Source: RGIG8767 sp964531805
GTDB taxonomy: Bacteria > Bacillota > Clostridia > Lachnospirales > Lachnospiraceae
NCBI GenBank assembly: GCA_964531805.1
Contig: CAZHGE010000011.1
Location: forward strand, 1 to 46,233
DNA length: 46,233 nt
Direction: 5' to 3'
Position numbers and translations under genes: made by a program
Shown here: one piece after another, positions 1-7,384 of the stretch
Layout: each line of letters opens with the position of its first letter
How positions within the stretch are numbered: the first letter of the stretch is position 1
Notes under the pieces: generated by a model
The model's database searches: none
What the model was told of the DNA's origin: nothing
What the model saw: the letters and a program-made list of their open reading frames with translations, nothing else

Positions 1-2
1 TG

Positions 3-32
3 GATGAGCTGAAAGCATCTGTTGGGGTATAG
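3..32 (+). CDS. C-terminal tail of a truncated antitoxin gene
   Basis: The window begins inside a reading frame that encodes only DELKASVGV before a TAG at 30-32. Three bases separate that stop from the ATG of the ParE/RelE toxin. Type II antitoxin genes normally sit directly upstream of their toxins with this kind of spacing, so this is most likely the antitoxin C-terminus (RelB/DinJ, Phd or similar). The visible part is too short to choose a family. The call rests on position alone. Confidence 0.4.
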   Translation, partial: DELKASVGV

Positions 33-35
33 CCC

Positions 36-332
36 ATGATGAAATTACGGATTAATCCTTTAGTTGCAGAGGACTTAAAGAACATTAAAGAATATATTGC
101 TGAAGACAATGAAGAAATGGCAGTAAAAAACATTCAAGAGATATACACTCGAATTGAGAATATACAACAGTTTCCGTATATGGGATCTGACCTTTCTAAA
201 AGAGTCAGCTTCTGGACGGATTATAAGTATGCGATTTCCGGAAATTATGTGGTGTTGTATAAGATTGGGGACGAGTATGTGGAGATTTACCGGGTGGTGA
301 ATCGGTATCAGGATATTACGAAGATATTTTAG
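36..332 (+). CDS. ParE/RelE-family type II toxin
   Basis: A 98-residue protein of the usual size for ParE/RelE toxins. Its N-terminus (LRINPLVAEDLKNIKEYI) matches the family pattern of a beta strand followed by a helix with a conserved aspartate and isoleucine. The C-terminus VEIYRVVNRYQDITKIF matches the closing strand (V-I-x-R-V-x-x-x-x-R-D) of the fold. RelE toxins cleave ribosome-bound mRNA and ParE toxins poison DNA gyrase; the sequence alone does not decide between them. There is no strong ribosome site, which fits translational coupling to the antitoxin that ends at 32. ATG codons at 36 and 39 could both initiate. The next gene starts 24 nt downstream, so it may share the transcript. 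Confidence 0.75.
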   Translation: MMKLRINPLVAEDLKNIKEYIAEDNEEMAVKNIQEIYTRIENIQQFPYMGSDLSKRVSFWTDYKYAISGNYVVLYKIGDEYVEIYRVVNRYQDITKIF

Positions 333-356
333 ACAATGTAAAAAGAGGAAATTTTT

Positions 357-1832
357 ATGGAACAATTAGAAACGAATATAAGAAAGCTTATTAAAAAAGG
401 ATTCGAAATTTTAACCAGTAAAAATAGCAATAATGAACGAGATGTACAATGGCAGGTTGTTTTACCTGTGTTAGAGGGGTTGGGATATTTGAGAGAGGAT
501 ATTAGTTTAGAAAAACATTGTAGGCTCGATAAAAAGGATTTGTATTCTGATATGTATATAGAAGTTGATAGCAGATCAGGAATCTTGATCGAAACAAAAA
601 AAGCCAAAAGAGATTTGGATGCTTCTTGTCTGTTGCAACTTTATACATACTTGGGTGCAGAAACGATTAAATGGGGAATATTAACAAATGGCTCAAGATA
701 CATTTTAATAAATACAGAACTTAAGTATAACAACGTGGGAGAAAATTCAATATGGCAAAGTGTTGTTTTAGATATAGATTTTGGAATAGGTTCATCTAAG
801 AGGAATGAAAAGTTTATTGAGTATTTAGGAAAACAAAGAATATTTGAAGATGGGACAACTTGCTTTTTTAGAGATATTCAACAGTACTTTTGTTATAATA
901 ACACTCTTTCACCAAAGAATTTCGTCACATATTCTAAAACGTTACTAAATTTCTTTGATTTTTATATTAAGAAGGGAAACGTATATAGAGGTAAAGCATT
1001 GGAATCGGTTCGTCCCAAAGATGCAATCCAGTTTTTGTGTAATTATATAGGGGATGGAAGACCACGTATCAGAAAAGAAATTCCGAAATCCAAAGTTGAT
1101 CATATATGTGCAATGTATAAAGTTCTTTATAAAAACTCATATATACAGTCAAATCCTATGGAAGATTTACGACAGATTGTACAAGAGGAAAATGAGGTTT
1201 TATTAAAAGATAGTCAGAAAGAAAGCGACATAGTTAAGTGTGATGAAATATTGAATTCTGATATATTAGAACATATATGGGAACATTTGAAATTTCAAAA
1301 ACCACACAGAAAAATTATTTTTATATTAATAGCATATTATGGTTTTGAACAATCGAGAGTAGTGAGTTTTTTAAATTTGTCTTGGGAAAAGAAAAACATT
1401 GATTTAGATAAGCGAGTATTTATGATTGGAAATACTAAATATCATATGGTCCGAAAACTCTATGATGCATTAATTGAACAAAAATCTAGGGTAGGTAAGA
1501 GGGCAAAATGGATACATTATGATCTAAAAAAAGGAACCCCAGCAACATGTTATTCTGTTACAGGAACCTTTGATTTTATTAACAATATTAAGAACGATAA
1601 TACAATAAAAAGGCTTACAGCAGAGTCTTTAAGAGGTGCACTGATAAAAAATTTGTTTTATGCTGGAGTATCTTTTGAGGAAATAAATTATTTGACAAGT
1701 TTAAGCATGACTCAGTATGCACAATATGTGTCTGAGCAGGAAATAACAGATAGAGGTAAGTCATATTGGGAGAAAGATAGAAATAAAGGAGCAATAATAC
1801 ATCCATTTAGTGAGTTTTTTGATAGGGATTAG
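357..1832 (+). CDS. HsdR_N-type nuclease domain fused to a tyrosine-recombinase-like domain
   Basis: A 491-residue protein with AGAGGA before its ATG. Residues 25-120 match the type I restriction enzyme R-subunit N-terminal domain, a PD-(D/E)XK nuclease: D65, then E79-T-K81, then the Q-L-x-x-Y element at 94-97. Residues about 186-275 look like a tyrosine-recombinase core-binding domain, ending in the typical YIQSNPMEDLR. Residues about 295-460 follow the catalytic fold: R334 before LNLSW, K361, S-L-R426, and Y457 at the expected distance. Both histidine positions are replaced (E423 and S448), so strand-transfer activity is doubtful. The gene is strongly AT-rich, lies between a toxin-antitoxin pair and a defence operon, and ends at a clear terminator. 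It could be a defence nuclease that uses the recombinase fold for DNA binding, or an unusual integrase. The domain reading is fairly firm; the function is unknown. Confidence 0.65.
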   Translation: MEQLETNIRKLIKKGFEILTSKNSNNERDVQWQVVLPVLEGLGYLREDISLEKHCRLDKKDLYSDMYIEVDSRSGILIETKKAKRDLDASCLLQLYTYLGAETIKWGILTNGSRYILINTELKYNNVGENSIWQSVVLDIDFGIGSSKRNEKFIEYLGKQRIFEDGTTCFFRDIQQYFCYNNTLSPKNFVTYSKTLLNFFDFYIKKGNVYRGKALESVRPKDAIQFLCNYIGDGRPRIRKEIPKSKVDHICAMYKVLYKNSYIQSNPMEDLRQIVQEENEVLLKDSQKESDIVKCDEILNSDILEHIWEHLKFQKPHRKIIFILIAYYGFEQSRVVSFLNLSWEKKNIDLDKRVFMIGNTKYHMVRKLYDALIEQKSRVGKRAKWIHYDLKKGTPATCYSVTGTFDFINNIKNDNTIKRLTAESLRGALIKNLFYAGVSFEEINYLTSLSMTQYAQYVSEQEITDRGKSYWEKDRNKGAIIHPFSEFFDRD

Positions 1833-1854
1833 TAAAAGTATAGAGAGTGTTGGA

Positions 1855-1883
1855 AAAAGGCGAGTTTTCTCGTCTTTTTCTTA
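1855..1883 (+). terminator. Intrinsic terminator after the nuclease/recombinase gene
   Basis: An A-run leads into the stem GGCGAG (1860-1865), a TTTT loop, and CTCGTC (1870-1875) with one G-U pair, followed by TTTTT. It separates the gene ending at 1832 from the promoter at 1931. Confidence 0.75.
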
Positions 1884-1930
1884 TTCTGTACTATACATAC
1901 GGTTAAATGAGAAAAAACCACAGTAAAAGG

Positions 1931-1958
1931 TTGAAAAAAGGGAAAAGTGGGATATAAT
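1931..1958 (+). promoter_or_regulatory. Sigma-A promoter of the six-gene defence operon
   Basis: TTGAAA (1931-1936) and TATAAT (1953-1958) are separated by 16 bp, close to vegetative consensus. The site is 32 bp upstream of the ATPase start, whose ribosome site AAGGTGAGG lies at 1973-1981. No comparable promoter was seen inside the operon. Confidence 0.75.
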
Positions 1959-1989
1959 AGAAAGTAGAAAAGAAGGTGAGGTAGCAATC

Positions 1990-3252
1990 ATGTTAATACA
2001 ATTTAATTTCAAAAATTTCAAATCGTTTAGGGAAGAAGCTACTTTAGATTTATCCGCAGCCAAGATGACAGAGTTCTCTGACAGAGTAGTGACTGTTGGC
2101 AGTGAGAAGATTTTGCCGGTTGCTGCTATTTATGGAGCAAACGCAAGTGGAAAGTCCAATATATACAACGCTTTTGAATATATGTCTGATTATGTTGCAG
2201 AGTCATTTAAGTATGGCGATGAGGAGGAAAAGTTTGAGGAATTCAGACCGACACCATTTTTATTTGATTCAACATCGGCTGATGCAGAATCAAGTTTTGA
2301 AGTATATTTCACATTGCCTGGGGACAAAGCAGAGAAGACATATAACTATGGATTTTGTATCAATAAGGAAGGAGTATCGGAAGAATGGCTTAATTCCAAG
2401 GCAAAGACAGCTAGAAAGTATAGTACAGTATTCTATCGTGGAACTTCTGAGGATGAACTGGATTTGTCAGGTTTCCCTAAGAGTAGCAGGGATAATATTC
2501 AGGTGGCTTTGGAAAAGCAAGTGCTGATTATTTCTTTGGGTGCAAAGTTAAAGATTGGAAAATGTAAGGATATCCGAGATTGGTTTCTTGCAAATGAATT
2601 TGCAGATTTTGGAGATCCGGTTACAAATTTCTTCATGTCTCGAAGATTGCCGAAAGGATTTGTGGAAAACAAGGATATTCAGCAAAAGGTTGTAGAATAT
2701 TTTGCATCCTTTGACGAGCATATTAAGGATTTTAGGATTGAAAAGGTTCCTCATGATGGAGAGGCGAAAGAGGATACTTACAAAATCAATGCTCTTCATA
2801 AGATGATTGACTCTGATGAAATGGCAGAAATTCCTTTAGGATTAGAGTCTGCCGGAACACTGAAGATGTTTGCTTTATATCCGGAATTGCAGGAAGTATT
2901 GGAGAAAGGAAGTGTATTCTTCATTGATGAATTAAATGCACGTTTGCATCCGTTACTTGTGAGAAACTTCCTTCTTACATTCTTGAATCCGGAAATCAAT
3001 ACAAACCATGCTCAGCTTGTATTTACAACCCATGATACATGGCAGTTGTCTAATCAGTTATTGCGTCGAGATGAAATTTGGTTTGTGGAAAAGGATGATA
3101 GAGGCGTATCTACGCTGTATTCGTTGGCAGATTTTGTGGATGAAGATGGTTCGCGTATTCGTAAGGACGAAAGTTACGAGAAGAATTACCTGATTGGAAA
3201 GTACGGTGCGATTCCTACCTTAAAGAGTATTGATATATTTAGGGAGGGTTGA
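1990..3252 (+). CDS. AAA/OLD-like ATPase (RloA/AbiLi type) of a defence module
   Basis: A 420-residue SMC/ABC-like ATPase. Walker A is GANASGKS (49-56). An SAGTL signature-like element precedes Walker B, VFFIDE (309-314, with D313 and E314), and the switch histidine is H348 in TTHD. The N-terminal FKNFKSF stretch is typical of AAA_15/AAA_21 proteins. Such ATPases pair with small Toprim-like proteins in phage-defence modules (AbiLi/AbiLii, RloA/RloB, PARIS). RloB follows 2 nt after the stop, so the two probably form a sensor/effector complex in which the ATPase controls the partner. The start is set by AAGGTGAGG 8 nt upstream. The ATPase family is certain; the phage trigger and exact mechanism are inferred. 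Confidence 0.85.
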   Translation: MLIQFNFKNFKSFREEATLDLSAAKMTEFSDRVVTVGSEKILPVAAIYGANASGKSNIYNAFEYMSDYVAESFKYGDEEEKFEEFRPTPFLFDSTSADAESSFEVYFTLPGDKAEKTYNYGFCINKEGVSEEWLNSKAKTARKYSTVFYRGTSEDELDLSGFPKSSRDNIQVALEKQVLIISLGAKLKIGKCKDIRDWFLANEFADFGDPVTNFFMSRRLPKGFVENKDIQQKVVEYFASFDEHIKDFRIEKVPHDGEAKEDTYKINALHKMIDSDEMAEIPLGLESAGTLKMFALYPELQEVLEKGSVFFIDELNARLHPLLVRNFLLTFLNPEINTNHAQLVFTTHDTWQLSNQLLRRDEIWFVEKDDRGVSTLYSLADFVDEDGSRIRKDESYEKNYLIGKYGAIPTLKSIDIFREG

Positions 3253-3254
3253 GG

Positions 3255-3899
3255 ATGGCAAAAAAGGATAGAACAGGTAACAGAAAGACACGAGAACAAC
3301 GAAAACAATTTAAAGTACCGGAATTAGGATATTATTTGATTGTTACGGATACAGAAGCTACAGAGCGTTGTTTCTTTACCGGACTTCATCAGGCATTGTC
3401 GGAGGAGGTCAGAAACAAACTTGTGATTAAAGTTGTAGAGACCAAGACTCGTGCCATGATTGATAAGTGTATGGAACTCACAGCTTATGAAGTACAATAT
3501 CGTATTCCTTGGATTGTGTTCGACAGAGACCAAGTACAGGGATTTGATGAAATTATTGATGAGGCAGAGCAAAAAGGGATACGGGTAGGGTGGTCAAATC
3601 CATGCTTTGAAATATGGATGTATGCCTACTTCGGTTCCATGCCTGCAATTCAAGATTCATGGACTTGTTGTTCAGAATTTGGACGAGTATATGAAGCAAA
3701 GACAGGACAAAAGTATTCTAAAGCTGATGAACAGATGTATGGAAAACTCTGTAAAGTCGGTAACGAAGAAATGGCAATTCAGATAGCACAGCAGAAACTG
3801 GAGCAGTGTATCAGAGAAGGTAAGGCTAAGCCATCAGAGATGTGTCCGTGTACAACTGTGTATGAGTTGGTGGGAGAGATTAAGAAGAAAGGGAAGTAG
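3255..3899 (+). CDS. RloB-family protein (AbiLii-like), effector partner of the ATPase
   Basis: A 214-residue protein with the RloB pattern: a lysine/arginine-rich N-terminus, LIVTDTEAT with an acidic residue (E34), the central acidic pair FDRD (D90, D92), and the hallmark SNPCFEIWMYAYF with E119. These residues fit a Toprim-like metal-binding centre, implying a nuclease or RNase role. That is a family-level expectation and is not proven by the sequence. I chose ATG 3255 over the in-frame TTG at 3249 because GGAGGG (3243-3248) lies at proper spacing for 3255. The gene begins 2 nt after the ATPase stop, and the ThsB-like gene begins 1 nt after its own stop. Confidence 0.85.
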   Translation: MAKKDRTGNRKTREQRKQFKVPELGYYLIVTDTEATERCFFTGLHQALSEEVRNKLVIKVVETKTRAMIDKCMELTAYEVQYRIPWIVFDRDQVQGFDEIIDEAEQKGIRVGWSNPCFEIWMYAYFGSMPAIQDSWTCCSEFGRVYEAKTGQKYSKADEQMYGKLCKVGNEEMAIQIAQQKLEQCIREGKAKPSEMCPCTTVYELVGEIKKKGK

Positions 3900-3900
3900 T

Positions 3901-4446
3901 ATGAAGAGACAGGTGTTTTTTAGTTTCCATTATGGAAATGATGTATGGAGAGTTGGACAAATTCGTAATATAGGAACAGTAGAAGGACAGGAATTATTTT
4001 CTGATAATGGTTGGGAAAAAGTAAGACTGAAAAGTGATTCTGCCATAAAAGCATGGATTGACAAGGAACTTGATATGAGATCTTGTGTTGTAGTGTTGAT
4101 AGGAAGTGAAACTGCATCACGAAGATGGGTTCAATATGAGATTGAACAAGCTTGGAAACGAGGGAAAGGAATCGTGGGTATATATATTAACAAGTTAGAA
4201 AATAGCCAAGGAGAACAGGATTTAAAAGGTAAAAATCCATTTAAACAATTTTGTATTGATAAAGTTATTAATTACATTGGATTCAATGAAGAACCCGCAG
4301 ATGCAGATGAGGTGAATTTAGCAACTGTATGCAAAACTTTTGATTCAATATATCAAGGAAGTAAACTTGTATATGATGATATTAAAGAAAATATTGAACC
4401 ACTAATAGAAGAAGCTATTGCTATACGTAACAGATATCCTAAATAA
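3901..4446 (+). CDS. ThsB-like TIR protein (MTH538 TIR-like family)
   Basis: A 181-residue protein. The opening KRQVFFSFHYGNDVWRVGQI, then SDSAIKAWIDKEL, VVVLIGSETASRRWVQYEI and GIVGIYINKL follow the pattern of Thoeris ThsB proteins. E80 in RRWVQYEI is the expected catalytic glutamate. ThsB proteins use NAD+ to make cyclic ADP-ribose-type signals after phage infection, which activate an effector. The longer frame from 3862 is rejected because it overlaps rloB; ATG 3901 sits 1 nt after the rloB stop. No SIR2-SLOG ThsA gene lies nearby, so the signal, if made, must act on another protein. The TIR assignment is strong and the product is inferred. Confidence 0.82.
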   Translation: MKRQVFFSFHYGNDVWRVGQIRNIGTVEGQELFSDNGWEKVRLKSDSAIKAWIDKELDMRSCVVVLIGSETASRRWVQYEIEQAWKRGKGIVGIYINKLENSQGEQDLKGKNPFKQFCIDKVINYIGFNEEPADADEVNLATVCKTFDSIYQGSKLVYDDIKENIEPLIEEAIAIRNRYPK

Positions 4447-4458
4447 GGGGGAAATTTG

Positions 4459-5055
4459 GTGAAAAGAATATTCGAACATGGAGAATTTAGCTATTATAGA
4501 ACATATAGATTAGATGAAGCAAGAAAATCAATAACGGAATCATATGATTCGTTATATCACTCAGCCTATAAAAAGACAACGGTTTTTATTTCTCATAAGC
4601 ATGATGATTTAGATGATTTGAGAGACGTGTTAGGTTTTTTGGAAACTGTGTATGGTGTGAAAGTGTATATTGATAGCAAGGATCCTTCTATGCCTAAGGA
4701 AACATCGGGGGAAACAGCAAAAAGAATAAAAGAGAGAATAGAAAAATGTAATAAATTTATTTTATTGGCGACTAATGGTGCAATAGAATCAAAGTGGTGC
4801 AATTGGGAGCTGGGATTTGGAGATGCAAAAAAATACAAAAGGCATATAGCACTTTTCCCGATAAAAGCAAAAGGAGAATCGGATTATTCATATAAGGGGA
4901 ATGAATATATGTCAATATATCCATACATAACATATTACAATGGAACAGAGAAATACACCTCTGGAGAACCAGTTATAAAAGGCTATTATGTTAGAGAGGA
5001 ACAGGAAAATGGATCGGCAATAATTACACCACTTAATGAATGGTTATGCAGCTGA
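4459..5055 (+). CDS. TIR-domain protein, probable NAD+-consuming enzyme
   Basis: A 198-residue TIR protein. Residues about 39-135 carry the fold: TTVFISHKHDD as first strand and BB-type loop, VKVYIDS, KFILLATNGAIESKW, and WCNWELGFGDA with the putative catalytic E117. The C-terminal 60 residues (YMSIYPYITYYNG onward) resemble tails of short Thoeris-type TIR proteins. I prefer GTG 4459 because AGGGGG (4446-4451) is 7 nt upstream; an adjacent TTG at 4456 is possible. It lies 12 nt after the ThsB-like gene and 14 nt before the next TIR gene, so it is almost certainly cotranscribed. Whether it makes a signal or simply degrades NAD+ cannot be read from the sequence. Confidence 0.8.
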   Translation: MKRIFEHGEFSYYRTYRLDEARKSITESYDSLYHSAYKKTTVFISHKHDDLDDLRDVLGFLETVYGVKVYIDSKDPSMPKETSGETAKRIKERIEKCNKFILLATNGAIESKWCNWELGFGDAKKYKRHIALFPIKAKGESDYSYKGNEYMSIYPYITYYNGTEKYTSGEPVIKGYYVREEQENGSAIITPLNEWLCS

Positions 5056-5069
5056 GAAGAGGTATATAG

Positions 5070-6239
5070 ATGGGAGGTACGGCGAGACAATTTAATAAAA
5101 TGTATATAGATTACAAGAAGAGATTTAAAAAACCAATACAAAATATAGCAAAATTAATGCCGCAAGAATTTTCAGATAGTTATTTTGTAGAAACATTTAA
5201 GAGGCTTTATCCTGACCTATGGGAAGATTTAAATAAACAATATAAGTATTGGCACGATAAGAATGCTGTTTTGATAAAATATGGTAAAAAGAGCAGATAT
5301 AATTTTCGCAAGCCTTATAACTTTATTTTAGATTGTTCATATCATTGCAGAATCAGATTAAGAAAAAATACGGAGCGCGATATTTTATCTAAAGATGAAA
5401 TTGCTGAACTGGAAGCAGAGATATTGCAGCAATCAAAAAAGAAAATAGAAAAGAGCAGAAAAAAAGAGGCAAAAGCATTATACTATGTACAAGAGGTTGA
5501 ACCGATATATGCTAAGGCTTTTATAGATGCATATTTTAAAACACATGATTTGCACAGACGTTTAGAAATAATGAGAGAAATGTCAAAGTATAAATCAGAC
5601 AATATCATACAGTTCTTTTATAAGGTAAATGCATGTACAAGAAATTTCTCTTTAAAAGAAGAAGCTATGAAGTATATCCAAGGGATGGGGTTACCATTTG
5701 TGTTACGTAGAAAAAAGGAAGGGAAAAAGACTTATATTGACAATGAAATAGTTAAAAATAATAATAGTCCAGAGATATTAATGCAACGATTATATGTAGA
5801 TGAACTTGAAAAAATAAAAGAATATGATTTGTTTCTTTCACATAATTCTCAGGATGAAGAAAGAATTGTAGAAATATATAAGGTACTTAATGCAAACGGT
5901 TTTGTTGCTTACATTGATTGGGTAAATGATAAGTATGACTTGAAGCGGCAATGGTGTAATGCATCGACGGCGCAGGTAATAAAAGAAAGAATAAGACAAA
6001 GTAAAGTTTTTGTTATATTTCTTTCAGAAAGAACATTGTCATCACAATGGTGCCCATGGGAATTAGGGTATGCAGATGCATTAGGAAAAAGAATATGTAT
6101 CTATGAAGACGGGAATATAAATGAATCTATTCCTCAATTTTATTCGATATATCCACGCTTGTGCCTGAATGAAAATTGTTGGATAATAGACGGAGAACGA
6201 AAAGTAATGTTTGAAAAATGGATTAGAGAGGAAGGATGA
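5070..6239 (+). CDS. TIR-domain protein with an unrecognised N-terminal half
   Basis: A 389-residue protein. Residues about 250-360 form a TIR domain (KEYDLFLSHNSQDEE, FVAYIDW, VFVIFLSERTLSSQW) with the catalytic glutamate expected at E331 in WCPWELGYADA. Residues 1-249 are basic and mostly helical, with a lysine/glutamate-rich likely coiled coil around 110-150. I recognise no family there. It could sense infection, oligomerise the protein or bind the neighbouring products. The ribosome site GAAGAGG ends 7 nt before the ATG, and the membrane protein starts 3 nt after the stop. This is the longest of three unlike TIR proteins in one operon. Confidence 0.75.
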   Translation: MGGTARQFNKMYIDYKKRFKKPIQNIAKLMPQEFSDSYFVETFKRLYPDLWEDLNKQYKYWHDKNAVLIKYGKKSRYNFRKPYNFILDCSYHCRIRLRKNTERDILSKDEIAELEAEILQQSKKKIEKSRKKEAKALYYVQEVEPIYAKAFIDAYFKTHDLHRRLEIMREMSKYKSDNIIQFFYKVNACTRNFSLKEEAMKYIQGMGLPFVLRRKKEGKKTYIDNEIVKNNNSPEILMQRLYVDELEKIKEYDLFLSHNSQDEERIVEIYKVLNANGFVAYIDWVNDKYDLKRQWCNASTAQVIKERIRQSKVFVIFLSERTLSSQWCPWELGYADALGKRICIYEDGNINESIPQFYSIYPRLCLNENCWIIDGERKVMFEKWIREEG

Positions 6240-6242
6240 AAA

Positions 6243-6650
6243 ATGGATAATAAAATAACACATCTGGAAATGATACAAGGAATTATTAATAGAATGGCTG
6301 GAAATTCTTTCTCATTAAAAGGGTGGGCTGTTACGTTGGTAGCAGGAATATTTGCTTTAGCAAGTAATGATGCAGATAAGATGTACTTTCTTGTAGCATA
6401 TGTTCCAGTAATAGTTTTTTGGTGTTTGGATACTTATTATTTATTGCAAGAAAGACTATATCGTTCTCTTTATGATAAAGTTAGAGCGATGAATGAGGAG
6501 GATATAGATTTTAATATGAAGACAAACCTTCCAGAATTGCAGAATGAAAAAAATACTTATAAAAAATGTTTATTTTCACCAACAGAGATTTGGTTTTATT
6601 TTCCACTGGCTGTATTAGTTGCAGTGATTATTATTTTAACGCATTTATAA
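6243..6650 (+). CDS. Small multi-pass membrane protein, candidate effector of the TIR cassette
   Basis: A 135-residue protein with about three hydrophobic segments: roughly 28-43 (WAVTLVAGIFALAS), 47-68 (MYFLVAYVPVIVFWCLDTYY) and 113-134 (IWFYFPLAVLVAVIIIL). A charged cytoplasm-like stretch (ERLYRSLYDKVRAMNEED) separates the last two. The layout resembles SLATT-type and other small 2-4 TM proteins found with nucleotide-signalling defence genes, where the membrane protein is thought to depolarise or permeabilise the membrane. No SLOG or Macro ligand domain is visible. It starts 3 nt after the third TIR gene and ends just before the operon terminator. An effector or immunity role is inference from context. 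Confidence 0.6.
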   Translation: MDNKITHLEMIQGIINRMAGNSFSLKGWAVTLVAGIFALASNDADKMYFLVAYVPVIVFWCLDTYYLLQERLYRSLYDKVRAMNEEDIDFNMKTNLPELQNEKNTYKKCLFSPTEIWFYFPLAVLVAVIIILTHL

Positions 6651-6670
6651 AGTACGAAAAATATAAGTAA

Positions 6671-6706
6671 CCCTCTGACCTTATGGAAGCAGTCAGAGGG
6701 CTTTGC
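6671..6706 (+). terminator. Terminator of the defence operon
   Basis: A perfect 9-bp stem CCCTCTGAC (6671-6679)/GTCAGAGGG (6692-6700) with a 12-nt loop, followed by a weak CTTTGC tail. It lies between the convergent membrane-protein gene and the TnpV remnant and could serve both strands. Confidence 0.65.
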
Positions 6707-6708
6707 AA

Positions 6709-7080
6709 TTAGTTATAAATTAACTCATTCAATACAATCTCTTCCGCAACTTTATAAATATTATGCATCTCACGAACCCATGCCATTTGGTTACGAGATT
6801 TAAGGGACTCATCAATGTGCAGACGTTGTTGTATTTGAGAAACAAGAAAATCCACACGGGCATTGGCTATATCATCAATTTGATTCAGATGCTCGATAAG
6901 CTTCCCACGAAGCAAAAGAGCAGTATAATAACCCTTATGATGCTCCTGAAGGAATCATTTCCGAAGCAGACCATATTTTCCATAATGAGGTTCAGTGCTA
7001 TCGTATTTAAGAGCGGCATAGTACATTCCGTCAGGGGCTAAAACATAGCTAATTCCATTTTCACTAATAATATTATTCAT
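6709..7080 (-). pseudogene. TnpV-family transposon protein, interrupted by an in-frame stop
   Basis: Read on the minus strand from ATG 7080, the frame gives MNNIISENGISYVLAPDGMY, then YDSTEPHYGKYGLLRK, then a TGA at 6957-6955 (codon 42). It continues in the same frame as FLQEHHKGYYTALLLRGKL, IEHLNQIDDIANARVDFL and on to a TAA at 6711-6709. The total of 123 codons fits TnpV, a small protein of unknown role carried by Clostridiales transposons and conjugative elements. A ribosome site (AAAGGA) is still present upstream. The single nonsense change with an intact frame suggests recent decay. It marks former mobile-element DNA at the edge of the defence island. A fragment of 68 residues starting within codons 56-57 could still be translated. 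Confidence 0.75.
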
Positions 7081-7099
7081 AATTCATAGTCCTTTCTAA

Positions 7100-7222
7100 A
7101 ATAGGTGTTATTTAAAATTGTCCGACAATAACTATATACACGTGATATACAAACGACCTCAAAACCCCAGTAAATATGCACTTACCTTAGAAGCGGCTAT
7201 GACAGCACAGGGTATTGTGTAA
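7100..7222 (+). other. Possible coding remnant, divergent from tnpV
   Basis: An open frame ends at TAA 7220-7222 and encodes a protein-like tail, VIYKRPQNPSKYALTLEAA then MTAQGIV. It has no ATG or ribosome site upstream, only TTG 7118 and GTG 7142. It may be the end of another small transposon gene disrupted along with tnpV, or chance. The same segment contains an 8-bp inverted repeat TTACCTTA (7182-7189)/TAAGGTAA (7220-7227). Nothing else is recognised between 7081 and the promoter at 7334. Confidence 0.25.
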
Positions 7223-7333
7223 GGTAAAAGTTACAAAATAGCAATATAAAAATTGTATATAATGAATGAAAAAAGTGCTTCGTAAAGAGATTTATGGAGC
7301 ATTTTTTAATGTGGAAAGAAGATAAAATACCTA

Positions 7334-7363
7334 TTGAATACTATACCGATATGGCGGTATAAT
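7334..7363 (+). promoter_or_regulatory. Promoter with overlapping operator-like palindrome for the HTH/HipA pair
   Basis: TTGAAT (7334-7339) and TATAAT (7358-7363) are 18 bp apart. The palindrome TATACCG (7342-7348)/CGGTATA (7355-7361) with a 6-bp centre fills the spacer and runs into the -10 box. That geometry suits autorepression by the HTH protein encoded 22 bp downstream. Confidence 0.65.
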
Positions 7364-7384
7364 AATGCTGTGAGGAGTGATACT

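Noticed and set aside
1990..3899. PARIS or Gabija assignment for the ATPase pair
   Set aside because: The second protein has the RloB SNPCFE motif rather than a DUF4435 or UvrD-like helicase pattern; AbiL/RloAB fits better.
3862..3900. Longer start for the ThsB-like gene
   Set aside because: It would overlap the rloB 3' end and add residues foreign to ThsB; ATG 3901 gives the typical KRxxFFSFH start.
3901..6650. Complete type I or type II Thoeris system
   Set aside because: No ThsA with SIR2-SLOG or TM-Macro domains is present, so only a Thoeris-like label is supported.
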